Shown here in pieces: positions 17,913 through 26,068 of a stretch of DNA of 64,000 bases. This DNA comes from Mycolicibacterium baixiangningiae (lineage in GTDB: Bacteria; Actinomycetota; Actinomycetes; Mycobacteriales; Mycobacteriaceae). Where the stretch lies: positions 5,952,001 through 6,016,000 of the forward strand of contig NZ_CP066218.1 in the NCBI RefSeq assembly GCF_016313185.1, written 5' to 3'. The notes under the pieces are model-generated. The model did no database searches, was not told where the DNA came from, and saw nothing but the letters and a program-made list of their open reading frames with translations. The position numbers and the translations under genes were made by a program. Each line of letters opens with the position of its first letter. Positions within the stretch are counted from its first letter, which is position 1.

Positions 17913-18890
17913 TCATCCCAATGCGTCGATGATCTCGGCCAGCGCTTCCACAGCGATAGGCCCGGGTTGATAGAGACAGATTCGATCCGAAACGGCGCCC
18001 ACGCGGTCTCGGATGTGGGCGGCTACCTCGGCAGGAGTGCCGCAGGCGGCGATCGTGTGCAGTACCTCGTCATCGATCAGCGTGGCCATCTCCCGCCATC
18101 GCCCCTGCTTGGACATGGCGTTCAGTTCCGGTTGCAGGTCGCCCCACCCGTGGGCATCCAGCACCGGCCGGTAGGCGGGCGTGGAGCCGTAGAACGCGAG
18201 GAGCATCCGCGTCGAGGTGTGATCCTCACCAACCGACACGATGATCTCGGGTACCACCGCGAACTCGTCGGCGTCTCGTCCGGCGGCCGCCAATCCCTCG
18301 AGAACGGCCGGCATGGTCTTCTCGTGCAGGAACCGCTTCGTCCCGAACGGCATCACCAGCAGGCCGTCGGCCACTTCGGCTGTCGCCCGGGTCATTCGCG
18401 GGCCCAGCGCGCCGAGATAGATCGGCGGTGGCCCGAACGGGTTCGGCCCGGGATTGAACGTCGGTGTCATCAGTGTGTGCCGGAAGAATTCACCGCGGAA
18501 GTCGAGTCGTTCGCCGTCGTTCCAGGCGGCGAAGATCGCCCGTAGCGCGCCGACCATCTCCTGGATTCGCGCAACGGGACGGTCGAATTCGGCGCCGTAG
18601 CGCTTCTCGATCTGCGCGCGCACCTGGGTGCCGAGGCCGAGGATGAAACGTCCCTCGGAGATCTCCTGGAGGTCGTTTGCCTGGTGGGCCAGATGTATCG
18701 GGTTGCGGGGCAACGCAATGGCCACGTTGGTCATCACGTCCAGGCCCTTGACCGTCGACGCTAGGACCAGGGGGGTGAAGACCTCCCGCGGACCCTCGAA
18801 GGTGAACACCCCCGAGGCTCCGGCTTCACGCAGAAGCGCCGCGCGTTCGACCGCATCCGTCGGGCCGAACAAGGCTGTCATGACCTTCAC
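17913..18890 (-). CDS. LLM-class F420-dependent oxidoreductase
   Basis: A 325-residue luciferase-like monooxygenase-fold protein of the mycobacterial F420 type. It has TNVAIALPRNPIHLAHQANDLQ, SEGRFILGLGTQ and PPIYLGALGPRMTRATAEVADG, the classical segments. It probably transfers hydride to or from a small organic substrate using coenzyme F420. Its start overlaps the upstream gene by four bases and the phosphotransferase follows at once, so all three proteins should be made together. Confidence 0.85.
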   Translation of the reverse strand: MKVMTALFGPTDAVERAALLREAGASGVFTFEGPREVFTPLVLASTVKGLDVMTNVAIALPRNPIHLAHQANDLQEISEGRFILGLGTQVRAQIEKRYGAEFDRPVARIQEMVGALRAIFAAWNDGERLDFRGEFFRHTLMTPTFNPGPNPFGPPPIYLGALGPRMTRATAEVADGLLVMPFGTKRFLHEKTMPAVLEGLAAAGRDADEFAVVPEIIVSVGEDHTSTRMLLAFYGSTPAYRPVLDAHGWGDLQPELNAMSKQGRWREMATLIDDEVLHTIAACGTPAEVAAHIRDRVGAVSDRICLYQPGPIAVEALAEIIDALG

Positions 18891-20014
18891 GGCGTCGCCT
18901 CTGCCAGGACGTCGGTCCAGTCGGTGAACCCCGACGGGTGGTGCGGGCCGATGACGGCATGCTCAAACAGTCCCGCGCCCTCCTGCGTGCTGCCGTCGGA
19001 CTCGGTGCAGACGGCCCGACCGACATGGTCGATCAAACTGAAGGGGGCTCGCGCGAGGACCTCGGGGTCTGTCATGTCGTAGGAGACGCGTTCCACGAAT
19101 GGCCCGCCCTTCCAGGTGCCATGCGCCCAGGAGGAGTCCCCGCCGTAACCGGAGCCAAAGGCGATGGGCGCGAAGAGCTTCGACTCGACGTCGAGCTGCA
19201 GTCGGCTTCCAGAGCGCGTGAGCATCTCGATGTGCGCACCGTGGGGGATCCGGGTGCCGGGCGTGTAATGAATCGTTGCGCGCACGCCGTCGAGCTGTTC
19301 GACCCTGCCGTCTGGCCAACGTCGGGTGCAGTCGTAGAGGCTGCGATGGCCATCCGGGTCCTCCTGGATGATCAGGAAGATCTGGTAGTCGTCGAATGCC
19401 AGCGGTAGATACAGCCACCACATTCCGCCGAAAGCGGTGTCCGGTCGACCGACGGGCTCCGGCTCCCCGATGGGCCGAATGCCCCAGGACCTGTCGCGGC
19501 TGGCCACCGAGGTGGTCGGGTCGACGTTCAGGCGGTCGCCGTCGATGTCGATCCAGCCCTCCCACGTGCCGAGCTGGGCAAAACGGCATGCCTGCAACGT
19601 CACTCGTCGCTCGGAGTGCATCTGATGCGGATGTTCCAGGGCGGCCGGGAACAAGCCGCGCCACCGGAGATCGACCGCGATGCCCTCGGTTTCGGAGACG
19701 GTGAGATGCAGTTCCTGCAAGGGCTCGACGACGTCGAGCCGGTACCCGTTGACGTGCTGCTGGAGACGGTCGCCGTCGATCGCGTCACTGAACCGGACGG
19801 CCGTCTGAGTGTCTCCACGCCGGATGACGACGTAGGCGTCCTTGACCCCGAGCCGGGGGTAGTAACCGATTCCGGTCAGCGCCATGAAACGGCCCTCGCG
19901 GTCGAGGACATTGAAGTACGAACGGTCGTAGAAATTGCGGTCCGAGGTGGCGGGGGCGCTGATGGGCACGGGCGCCTGGTGGATCGGGTACTCGTCGAGC
20001 GGGCTCAGGAACAC
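18887..20014 (-). CDS. Conserved uncharacterised protein, possibly CrtC/AttH-like beta fold
   Basis: A 375-residue protein without transmembrane helices or signal peptide. It is rich in beta-prone aromatic segments (FGGMWWLYLPLAFDDYQIF, SSWAHGTWKGGPFVERVSYDMTDP). The DRSWGIRP motif and the overall pattern resemble the two-domain lipocalin-like CrtC/AttH hydratases and DUF7064/7065 proteins that are frequent in mycobacteria; this assignment is from memory and tentative. It is the first gene of the LLM/phosphotransferase operon and is divergent from a TetR gene across a 40-bp gap. Confidence 0.6.
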   Translation of the reverse strand: MFLSPLDEYPIHQAPVPISAPATSDRNFYDRSYFNVLDREGRFMALTGIGYYPRLGVKDAYVVIRRGDTQTAVRFSDAIDGDRLQQHVNGYRLDVVEPLQELHLTVSETEGIAVDLRWRGLFPAALEHPHQMHSERRVTLQACRFAQLGTWEGWIDIDGDRLNVDPTTSVASRDRSWGIRPIGEPEPVGRPDTAFGGMWWLYLPLAFDDYQIFLIIQEDPDGHRSLYDCTRRWPDGRVEQLDGVRATIHYTPGTRIPHGAHIEMLTRSGSRLQLDVESKLFAPIAFGSGYGGDSSWAHGTWKGGPFVERVSYDMTDPEVLARAPFSLIDHVGRAVCTESDGSTQEGAGLFEHAVIGPHHPSGFTDWTDVLAEATP

Positions 20015-20020
20015 GACTCT

Positions 20021-20050
20021 CCAATAACGATACGATGCGGGTTATATTGG
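20021..20050. promoter_or_regulatory. Spaced inverted repeat in the TetR/operon divergent promoter
   Basis: CCAATAAC at 20021 and GTTATATTGG ending at 20050 form an imperfect inverted repeat filling nearly the whole 40-bp gap between the two divergent genes. This is the expected place for a TetR operator controlling both. Confidence 0.5.
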
Positions 20051-20054
20051 AATC

Positions 20055-20696
20055 ATGAGAACAGATCGACCCGAAGATGACAAGGGATCGACCCGGTCGT
20101 CTGCGGGACGGCCGCGCGACAGCAAGATCGATGCCGCGATCATCGACGCGACCCGGGATCTATTGCTCGAGACGGGCTATCCCGCGCTGTCGCTGTCTGC
20201 GATCGCGGCTCGCGCCGGAACCACGACCGCCGCCATCTACCGGCGCTGGTCGGGCAAGGCGCAACTCGTGCACGAAGCGATACTGCCGGCCGAAGTCATG
20301 GCCATGCCGAGTGCTTCTGGAGACGTGGAGGGCGACATCCGGGCGCTGGTCGAGGCGACGCGCACCATGTTCGACCGCCCGGAGGTCCGGGTCGCGCTAC
20401 CGGCGTTGATCGCCGATACCGTCGCCGATCCGGATGTACACAGCAGAATGACCTCTCGCTTCGCCGAAAGTCTCGCTACCTTCCGGACCAGAATCGACCA
20501 GCAGCCCGACCTATCCGGCGACCCGCCCTCTAGCGAAGGCGACCTGCCCCTGCTTGCCGAAGTCGTTGTCGGCAGCGCGATCTTCCGCATCATCGTGCGA
20601 CACGACGCCCCCCTGGACGCAGCGTGGGTGGACGACCTGACCACGCTGATCAGCTCCGGCTGGAAGTCGATGTCGCGTGGTTCGGCGTCCCGGTAG
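20055..20696 (+). CDS. TetR-family regulator
   Basis: A 213-residue TetR protein with HTH at about residues 25-70 (LLLETGYPALSLSAIAARAG, TTAAIYRRWSGKAQLVHEAI). It starts 5 nt after the inverted repeat and is divergent from the three-gene LLM/phosphotransferase operon, its likely target. The basic N-terminal arm (SAGRPRDSKID) is normal for the family. Confidence 0.85.
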   Translation: MRTDRPEDDKGSTRSSAGRPRDSKIDAAIIDATRDLLLETGYPALSLSAIAARAGTTTAAIYRRWSGKAQLVHEAILPAEVMAMPSASGDVEGDIRALVEATRTMFDRPEVRVALPALIADTVADPDVHSRMTSRFAESLATFRTRIDQQPDLSGDPPSSEGDLPLLAEVVVGSAIFRIIVRHDAPLDAAWVDDLTTLISSGWKSMSRGSASR

Positions 20697-20726
20697 AAGT
20701 CGCCCCTCGACGTCCGGGGCAGTCGA

Positions 20727-21317
20727 TCACTCGGCCCTCGAGCGCGGCCGGGAGTTCACCCCCGCAGATGCTGCGCTCGACCAACCCGCCAACGCCAGTT
20801 CCGCGACGGCATGCAGATCTGCCCGGCTTGCGCCGCTGCGGGCTTGAATGGCGATCCCCTGGCACACGGCGGCGATCCAGCGGGCCAGCAGCAGAGTGTC
20901 GACGCCAGACAATTCGCCGTCGGCGACCGCGTCGTCGAAGCGTTCGGCGAGTCGGTGCACCGCCGCATTGCGGAACTCGGCTAGTCCCGGCGCCTCACCG
21001 ACGGTGAGGCAGCCGTTGACCTCGCCGCTGACCGTGTCGGCCGCACCATGCACCATCGCCTCGGCGACCTCGCGGGCCGTCGGCCGGGTCAGTGCATCGG
21101 TCGTGTACGCGCTGGGGCCGGCGAGGTAGCGCCGCAAGGCGCGGTCAAACAGATTCTCCTTCGACCCGAACTCGACGTAGATACTGCGACGGTTGACCCC
21201 GGTCGCGGACGTCACGTCCGAGATCGAGACCCCGTCGAAGCCGCGGTCCCAGAACAATTTCATCGCCACGTCCTCGACGTGCTCGGGGTCGAACTCGCGT
21301 GGTCTACCGACTGTCAT
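20727..21317 (-). CDS. TetR-family regulator of the adjacent SDR
   Basis: A 196-residue TetR protein from the ATG at 21317 (GAGAGGCGGG precedes it; the ATG at 21335 would use the ribosome site as coding sequence). It begins GRPREFDPEHVEDVAM and its HTH is SISDVTSATGVNRRSIYVEFGSKENLF at about residues 30-57. It is divergent from an SDR gene, the usual arrangement for a TetR repressor and its quinone- or aldehyde-detoxifying SDR. A decayed copy of the same TetR/SDR module lies at 52.4-52.7 kb. Confidence 0.85.
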   Translation of the reverse strand: MTVGRPREFDPEHVEDVAMKLFWDRGFDGVSISDVTSATGVNRRSIYVEFGSKENLFDRALRRYLAGPSAYTTDALTRPTAREVAEAMVHGAADTVSGEVNGCLTVGEAPGLAEFRNAAVHRLAERFDDAVADGELSGVDTLLLARWIAAVCQGIAIQARSGASRADLHAVAELALAGWSSAASAGVNSRPRSRAE

Positions 21318-21433
21318 CGCCGACCCGCCTCTCATGTGATGCCGGTCACACCGGGAATGCCGCCGCCGCCCGAGCGCTTGACCTCAGCGTACTAAGCAAC
21401 ACAACGGTTCGTAATTATGAGGAGGCCATCGCG

Positions 21434-22180
21434 ATGAGCACAGCACCCCTGACCGGACGGCGGGCACTGGTCACCGGAGGCTCACGCGGAATCGGCGCGG
21501 AGATCGTCCGGCGACTGACCGCGGACGGCGCCGCGGTGGCGTTCACCTATTCGGCCTCGGGAACCAATGCCGAGAAGCTGGTCGCCGAGGTGACCGCCAA
21601 CGGCGCCAAAGTCGTGGCCATCCAGGCCGACGCCGCTGATCCGTCCCAGAATGCGAGCGCGGTCGATCGGGCCGTCGCCGAACTCGGCGGCTTGGACGTG
21701 GTGGTGAACAACGCCGCTGTCGCCCACTTCGATGTGATCGGCGACTACCCGCCCGAGCAGTTCGACCGCATGGTGGCCATCAACATCGGTGGCATGTTCT
21801 GGACGACCCGCAGCGCGATCAAGCACCTCAGTGAGGGTGCGCGGATCATCAACATCGGCAGCAGCAACGCCGACCGGGTACCCGGGCCCGGGGTGTCGGT
21901 GTACGCGATGACCAAGGGTGCGGTGTCCTCGTTCACCCGTGGACTGGCCCGCGAACTCGGCCCGAGCGGCATCACTGTCAACAACGTGCAGCCGGGGCCT
22001 GTCGATACCAACATGAATCCTGACAAAGGCGACTTCGCCGAGAGCCTCAAGCAGATCACCGCGCTAGGTCGCTACGGGCACACCGGCGACGTCGCCGCCC
22101 TCGTGAGCTTCTTGGCCGGCCCGGAGTCCGGCTACATCACCGGCGCACACCTCAACGTCGACGGCGGCTTCACCGTTTGA
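21434..22180 (+). CDS. SDR-family oxidoreductase (3-oxoacyl-ACP reductase-like)
   Basis: A 248-residue classical short-chain dehydrogenase. It has TGGSRGIGAEIVRR (cofactor loop) near residue 12, NNAAVAHFD, the catalytic Ser in INIGSSNAD and YAMTK (Tyr and Lys), and ends GYITGAHLNVDGGFTV. AGGAGG lies nine bases before the ATG at 21434. Probably NADP-dependent reduction of a carbonyl compound, induced through the divergent TetR. Confidence 0.88.
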   Translation: MSTAPLTGRRALVTGGSRGIGAEIVRRLTADGAAVAFTYSASGTNAEKLVAEVTANGAKVVAIQADAADPSQNASAVDRAVAELGGLDVVVNNAAVAHFDVIGDYPPEQFDRMVAINIGGMFWTTRSAIKHLSEGARIINIGSSNADRVPGPGVSVYAMTKGAVSSFTRGLARELGPSGITVNNVQPGPVDTNMNPDKGDFAESLKQITALGRYGHTGDVAALVSFLAGPESGYITGAHLNVDGGFTV

Positions 22181-22235
22181 GGACCACCGGCGGTTCGCGT
22201 CGACACAAATCTTTCGACTGAAGGATCCTTTCCTG

Positions 22236-23315
22236 GTGAGCATTCCTCCACCAAGTACCGATGTCCGGCGCGATGACGTGCTGGAAGCCCGACGGCGAAT
22301 CGAGGGCTATGTGCGTCACACGCCGCTACTCAGGGCGGAGGCCGCCGGCATTCGCTTGTTGCTCAAGTGTGAGTTCATGCAACACGCGGGGGTGTTCAAG
22401 ACGCGTGGCGCATTCAACCGTCAACTCGCCGCCCGGGAGCGCGGTGAACTCGATCCGGAGACGGGCATCGTGGTCGCCTCGGGAGGGAACGCCGGATTGG
22501 CACATGCTTATGTGGCCCAACGACTGGGCGTCAAGGCGACGGTCTTCGTTCCGGTGACTGCGCCGCAGGTGAAAGTCGACCGCTTGACTGAATACGGCGC
22601 TGAAGTACGGCAGATCGGTTCGGAATACGCCGAGGCGTACGACGCTGCCCGCGACTACGAGGCAACGTCCGGCGCCCTGTTCTGCCACGCCTACGACCAG
22701 GTAGAGATCTGCGCCGGAGCGGGGACCATTGCCGAGGAGATCTTCGAGGCCGCTCCCGACGTGACGACCATCGTGGTCGCCGTCGGCGGAGGCGGCCTGT
22801 TCAGCGGGTTGTCCGCTGCAGCTGACGGGCGAGCAGAACTTGTTGCCGTTGAGCCGCAGGCCATCCCGACGATGCACGCCGCTCTGGCGGCGGGTGCACC
22901 GGTGGACGTCGAGGTGTCGGGGGTCGCCGCGGACTCCCTCGGCGCACGACGAGTTGGCGATATCGCTTTCACACGAGCCGCTTCCGCTCCCCCACGGTCG
23001 GTGCTGGTGTCGGATGAGGCAATCGTTGATGCGCGAAACGAACTGTGGCAGTCGTTCAGGATCCCGGCCGAGTACGGCGCAGCGGCGGCTTATGCCGCCC
23101 TCACCTCCGGGGCTTACCAACCCGCCCAGGACGGGTGCGTAGCCGTGATCATCTGCGGCGCGAACACCGACCTCAGCACGATCGCCAACCCGGCGTTGAA
23201 CCCCGCGCCTCGGAACTCAGGTAAACCGCCGAGATACGACACTGCGGCCCGCGGGGAACACCGCGAGGACGGCGGCAGTAGTAGTAGTAGAGGTGGTCGG
23301 AATGGTTCGTGGTGA
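22236..23315 (+). CDS. PLP-dependent serine/threonine dehydratase family protein
   Basis: A 359-residue fold-type II PLP enzyme. The Schiff-base lysine is in FKTRGAFN near residue 55, ASGGNAGLAHAYVA binds substrate carboxylate, and VAVGGGGLFSG binds the PLP phosphate. It should deaminate a hydroxy amino acid (threonine, serine or hydroxyaspartate). GTG start at 22236. The last about 38 residues after NTDLSTIANPAL are low-complexity (GGSSSSRGGRNGSW), derived from an AGT repeat, and overlap the next gene's start; they look like a read-through tail rather than a domain. Confidence 0.82.
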   Translation: MSIPPPSTDVRRDDVLEARRRIEGYVRHTPLLRAEAAGIRLLLKCEFMQHAGVFKTRGAFNRQLAARERGELDPETGIVVASGGNAGLAHAYVAQRLGVKATVFVPVTAPQVKVDRLTEYGAEVRQIGSEYAEAYDAARDYEATSGALFCHAYDQVEICAGAGTIAEEIFEAAPDVTTIVVAVGGGGLFSGLSAAADGRAELVAVEPQAIPTMHAALAAGAPVDVEVSGVAADSLGARRVGDIAFTRAASAPPRSVLVSDEAIVDARNELWQSFRIPAEYGAAAAYAALTSGAYQPAQDGCVAVIICGANTDLSTIANPALNPAPRNSGKPPRYDTAARGEHREDGGSSSSRGGRNGSW

Positions 23316-23811
23316 GAGGTGGCCGCGAGGGCTGCTGACGGCTGTCGCGGTGGGCATCCTGGGCGTCGCGCTGGCCGCCTGTGGGACCGTGGCGCCCATC
23401 TCGTCCCCACCGCCACCGGAAACCACGGAAGAAACCGAGATGCCTGCCCATACCGCTTCCGACCCACTCGTTCTCGACCGTCTTCGCGAGGCGATCAATT
23501 CTGGTGACCCAACGCGGGTGGCGGACTGCTTCACCGCCGACTTCCGGGCCGAATTGCCCCATCATCCCGAGCGGAGCTTCATCGGTGCCGAGCGAGTCCA
23601 TGCCAATTGGACGGCGATATTCACCACCGCGCCGCATCTGACCGCCGAAATACTGCGCACCGCCGTGAACGGGGCTGAGATCTGGTCGGAATGGCAGATC
23701 ACCGGCGTCAACACGGCCGGTACTCCGGTAACGTTCGCGGGCCCCGTGATCGTCACAACCCGTAACGGCCAAATCAGCTGGGCCCGATTCTATCTCGACC
23801 CCGTCGGGTAA
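23302..23811 (+). CDS. Lipoprotein with SnoaL-like (NTF2 fold) domain
   Basis: A 169-residue exported protein. The ATG at 23302 gives a signal peptide with hydrophobic core and lipobox (VALAAC), predicting a lipid-anchored cell-envelope protein. After a Pro/Thr/Glu-rich linker, residues about 55-169 form an NTF2/SnoaL-like domain (AINSGDPTRVADCFTADF, FIGAERVHANWTAIF, SEWQITGVNTAGTPVTF). Its role is unknown; such domains bind or isomerise small hydrophobics. It overlaps the dehydratase tail by 14 nt. Confidence 0.72.
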   Translation: MVRGERWPRGLLTAVAVGILGVALAACGTVAPISSPPPPETTEETEMPAHTASDPLVLDRLREAINSGDPTRVADCFTADFRAELPHHPERSFIGAERVHANWTAIFTTAPHLTAEILRTAVNGAEIWSEWQITGVNTAGTPVTFAGPVIVTTRNGQISWARFYLDPVG

Positions 23812-23887
23812 TAGCAGGCTGAGCGCCTGCTGCGGCGCTCGGCCAATGGCGGGCGCACATCACGTCTCTCACAGGAAGGACTGTTAC

Positions 23888-24670
23888 ATGAGTCAAGTCG
23901 TGACGTCGGACAGTTCTGTGCCGCATGGTTCTTGGGCCATGGTCACCGGTTCCACAAGCGGAATCGGACGGGAGACCGCCCTGCGGTTGTCCGACGATGG
24001 CTACTCGATCGTGGTCTGTGGCCGAGATAGGGACCGGGCCGCTGAGACTCGGAAGCTGATCGAGTCGGCCGGCGGGCGCGCGGTGGACCTCGTTGCCGAC
24101 CTCAACGACCCTGCGGCGGCACACGATTTGGTTGCCGAGACGCGCAAGGCGATCAACGGCGGCACCTTGGACGTGCTGGTCAACAACGCCGGCGGCGGCG
24201 GGTTCGCGCGAACCGAGGACACGACCGATGAAATGTTCGACACGGTGTTCAACCTCAACGTCAAAGCGCCGTACGTCCTGACCGGAGCATTCGCGCCCGC
24301 CATGGCCGAGCGCGGACGAGGAGCCATCGTCAACGTCGGCAGTCTCAGCACCACCATGGCCGCCGCCGGGACGAGTGCCTTCCAGGCTGCGAAGGCGGCC
24401 CTCAGCATGTTGACGAAGTCGTGGACCGCGGAATATGGGCCCCGGGGTGTGCGGGTCAACTCGGTCGATCCTGGCTACATCCTCACTCCGATCAACGAGC
24501 ACATGCGCGACATGTACCAGGGATACCTCGCGAGCGTGCCTGCGGGCCGCGGGGGCCGCCCCGAGGAGGTGGCCGAGGCCATCCGATTCCTCGTCTCGCC
24601 AGGTGCTTCCTACATCCAGGGCGCCGTCCTCACCGTTGACGGCGGCAAGAACGCTGTCGTTGCAATGTGA
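23888..24670 (+). CDS. SDR-family protein with catalytic Tyr replaced by Phe
   Basis: A 260-residue short-chain dehydrogenase. The cofactor loop TGSTSGIGRETALRL, NNAGGGGF and the catalytic-position Ser in NVGSLST are present. The YxxxK signature, however, reads SAFQAAK, with Phe165 in place of Tyr and Lys169 kept. The C-terminal SYIQGAVLTVDGG is normal. Loss of the tyrosine hydroxyl should greatly weaken classical oxidoreductase chemistry, so it may be inactive, use another mechanism or act as a binding protein. AGGAAGGA precedes the ATG at 23888. Confidence 0.82.
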   Translation: MSQVVTSDSSVPHGSWAMVTGSTSGIGRETALRLSDDGYSIVVCGRDRDRAAETRKLIESAGGRAVDLVADLNDPAAAHDLVAETRKAINGGTLDVLVNNAGGGGFARTEDTTDEMFDTVFNLNVKAPYVLTGAFAPAMAERGRGAIVNVGSLSTTMAAAGTSAFQAAKAALSMLTKSWTAEYGPRGVRVNSVDPGYILTPINEHMRDMYQGYLASVPAGRGGRPEEVAEAIRFLVSPGASYIQGAVLTVDGGKNAVVAM

Positions 24671-24692
24671 GCCGCCGCCGTTCCGTATGGGC

Positions 24693-24710
24693 CAGGGGTC
24701 TTTCCCCCTG
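24693..24710 (+). terminator. Hairpin after the SDR gene
   Basis: CAGGGG and CCCCTG pair around a TCTTTC loop, 22 nt after the SDR stop and before the converging cbtA gene. The rest of the 24671-24823 gap shows nothing recognisable. Confidence 0.4.
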
Positions 24711-24823
24711 CCGGCGCCGCACCACTGCCCGCTGACGATCTGGCGCGTGACCTGACCGTCGTTGATGACTAGCACGCCGCCGGGGGCTGGCTCGCCTTGG
24801 CTGGCGACACCTACAGCATGTGG

Positions 24824-25618
24824 CTAGACGACGATCGTCTGCTTTCGTCGCTGCCCCAGCAATCTGGAGACCGACGCGGCGAACACCAGGCCGATGGTCA
24901 CCCACATGACCAACTGGGTGCCCAGTGAGAACAGCCGGAACTCGTAGAGATCGTCGGCCGGGAAGCCGCCGAAGACAATGGAGCCGTCAGCGCCGAGGAT
25001 CGGACCGGGAGTCTCGTCGATCGAGGGCAGGACGAGCATGACCACTGCCATCGCGGCGACATAGCTCGCCCCGGCTGCCAGAGCCGCGTTCCAGGTGCCC
25101 AGCTTCGACGAGAGCCGACGTCCGACCTGTGTAGCCGCGGTCAGTGCCACCACTGACAGCGCGACCATCAACAGGTACAACAACGTGCGCTGTTGAAGGG
25201 TGCCGTCCAGGCTGACCGCCGGTGGGTTGGGCGGATACTTCAGCGCCGGAACAACCCACAGCGACAACAACAACGCCCCCGCCAACGACACCGACAGTGT
25301 GCGCGCCGAGATGTCGCCGACCCTGCCGTAGGCCATGCAGAAGACAACGGCCAGCAGTGCGCCCATCGCGACGGAGAACCCCAGCACCCCGAAGCCCATC
25401 CCGACATTGGCCTGCGCGGCGCGGGTGAACAGTTCCACACCCTCCCCATGGGAATGACCGCCATGCGCCGACTCGTGCGCCGCGCTGACTCCTTCCTCGT
25501 ATGCGATCGCTCGTTCGATGACCGGCTCGAGGCGGAATCGTGCAAATACGAACGCTGGTACCGCGCCGGCGACGCCGGCCAACAGACCGCGTCCGATGAT
25601 GTGCTTCTCCATGTTCAA
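24824..25618 (-). CDS. cbtA: Cobalt transporter CbtA
   Basis: A 264-residue inner-membrane protein with five to six hydrophobic helices and the CbtA family layout. The N-terminal GRGLLAGVAGAVPAFVFARF is followed by a His-rich loop (HESAHGGHSHGEG, around residue 46) suited to cobalt capture, then VGMGFGVLGFSVAMGALLA and a PALKYPPNPP motif. It should import Co2+ together with CbtB. CbtAB is often linked to B12 in other bacteria; here the neighbour is a cobalt-type nitrile hydratase, which is the more likely customer. Confidence 0.88.
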   Translation of the reverse strand: MNMEKHIIGRGLLAGVAGAVPAFVFARFRLEPVIERAIAYEEGVSAAHESAHGGHSHGEGVELFTRAAQANVGMGFGVLGFSVAMGALLAVVFCMAYGRVGDISARTLSVSLAGALLLSLWVVPALKYPPNPPAVSLDGTLQQRTLLYLLMVALSVVALTAATQVGRRLSSKLGTWNAALAAGASYVAAMAVVMLVLPSIDETPGPILGADGSIVFGGFPADDLYEFRLFSLGTQLVMWVTIGLVFAASVSRLLGQRRKQTIVV

Positions 25619-25634
25619 CTGATTCGTCGGTGGC

Positions 25635-25844
25635 TCAGTGGCACGGAAAGCCGAGCAGATGGCGTGCGTCGTGGACGAATTCGTGCACGTAGGTGTTGCT
25701 GCCGAACACCGACGTGGCTCCCTGGTCCATGCCGACGAAGTAGAGCGCCAGCAGCGCGAAGAATACGGTGAGTGACAACCAGGCCACCGCCTTGACCGCG
25801 CTGAGGTCCAGTGCGGTGGCGCCGCGTGCCTTCGTGTTTTCCAT
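25635..25844 (-). CDS. cbtB: Cobalt transporter subunit CbtB
   Basis: A 69-residue single-span protein ending in the CbtB metal-binding cluster HEFVHDARHLLGFPCH. One transmembrane helix lies at residues 19-38. GGAAAGG precedes the ATG at 25844. It lies 16 nt upstream of cbtA in the same operon. Confidence 0.9.
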   Translation of the reverse strand: MENTKARGATALDLSAVKAVAWLSLTVFFALLALYFVGMDQGATSVFGSNTYVHEFVHDARHLLGFPCH

Positions 25845-26013
25845 GGTGTTTACCTTTCCGAGGTGTGATACGGGGAAGCCGTTGCAGTGCTGAAGAATCC
25901 GATCATGCTGGAGCGTTACCGGCCATTTCCGAAGGTGACGAGGCCGTCCGGCTCAGTGCGCCGGCCAGCTGTTCGGCGACTGTCTAGGAACGTTATTGGG
26001 CGCGACGGATCCG

Positions 26014-26034
26014 GGCCGGTAGTCATCACCGGCC
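26014..26034 (-). terminator. Hairpin between nitrile hydratase genes and cbtB
   Basis: GGCCGGT and ACCGGCC form a perfect 7-bp stem with a 7-nt loop, 34 nt downstream of the accessory-protein stop. It may separate or attenuate transcription between the hydratase genes and cbtBA. The rest of the 25845-26068 gap shows no B12-riboswitch core that I can recognise. Confidence 0.45.
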
Positions 26035-26068
26035 GGGACCCACCGTGGGTGTGTCAGGTGATTGGCGC

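Noticed and set aside
16968..18545. 525-codon plus-strand open frame opposite the phosphotransferase and LLM genes
   Set aside because: Antisense shadow of two well-supported genes; Arg/Gly/His-rich composition with no recognisable domain.
21318..21433. Operator between TetR and SDR at 21.3-21.4 kb
   Set aside because: Only weak half-site resemblance could be found, not enough to annotate a site.
24671..24823. Possible gene between the SDR and cbtA
   Set aside because: Only short frames with no ribosome site; a hairpin is the only structure visible.
25845..26068. Cobalamin riboswitch upstream of cbtBA
   Set aside because: I looked for the B12-box core and adjacent helices on the minus strand and found no convincing match; only a simple hairpin is present. 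A covariance-model search would settle it.
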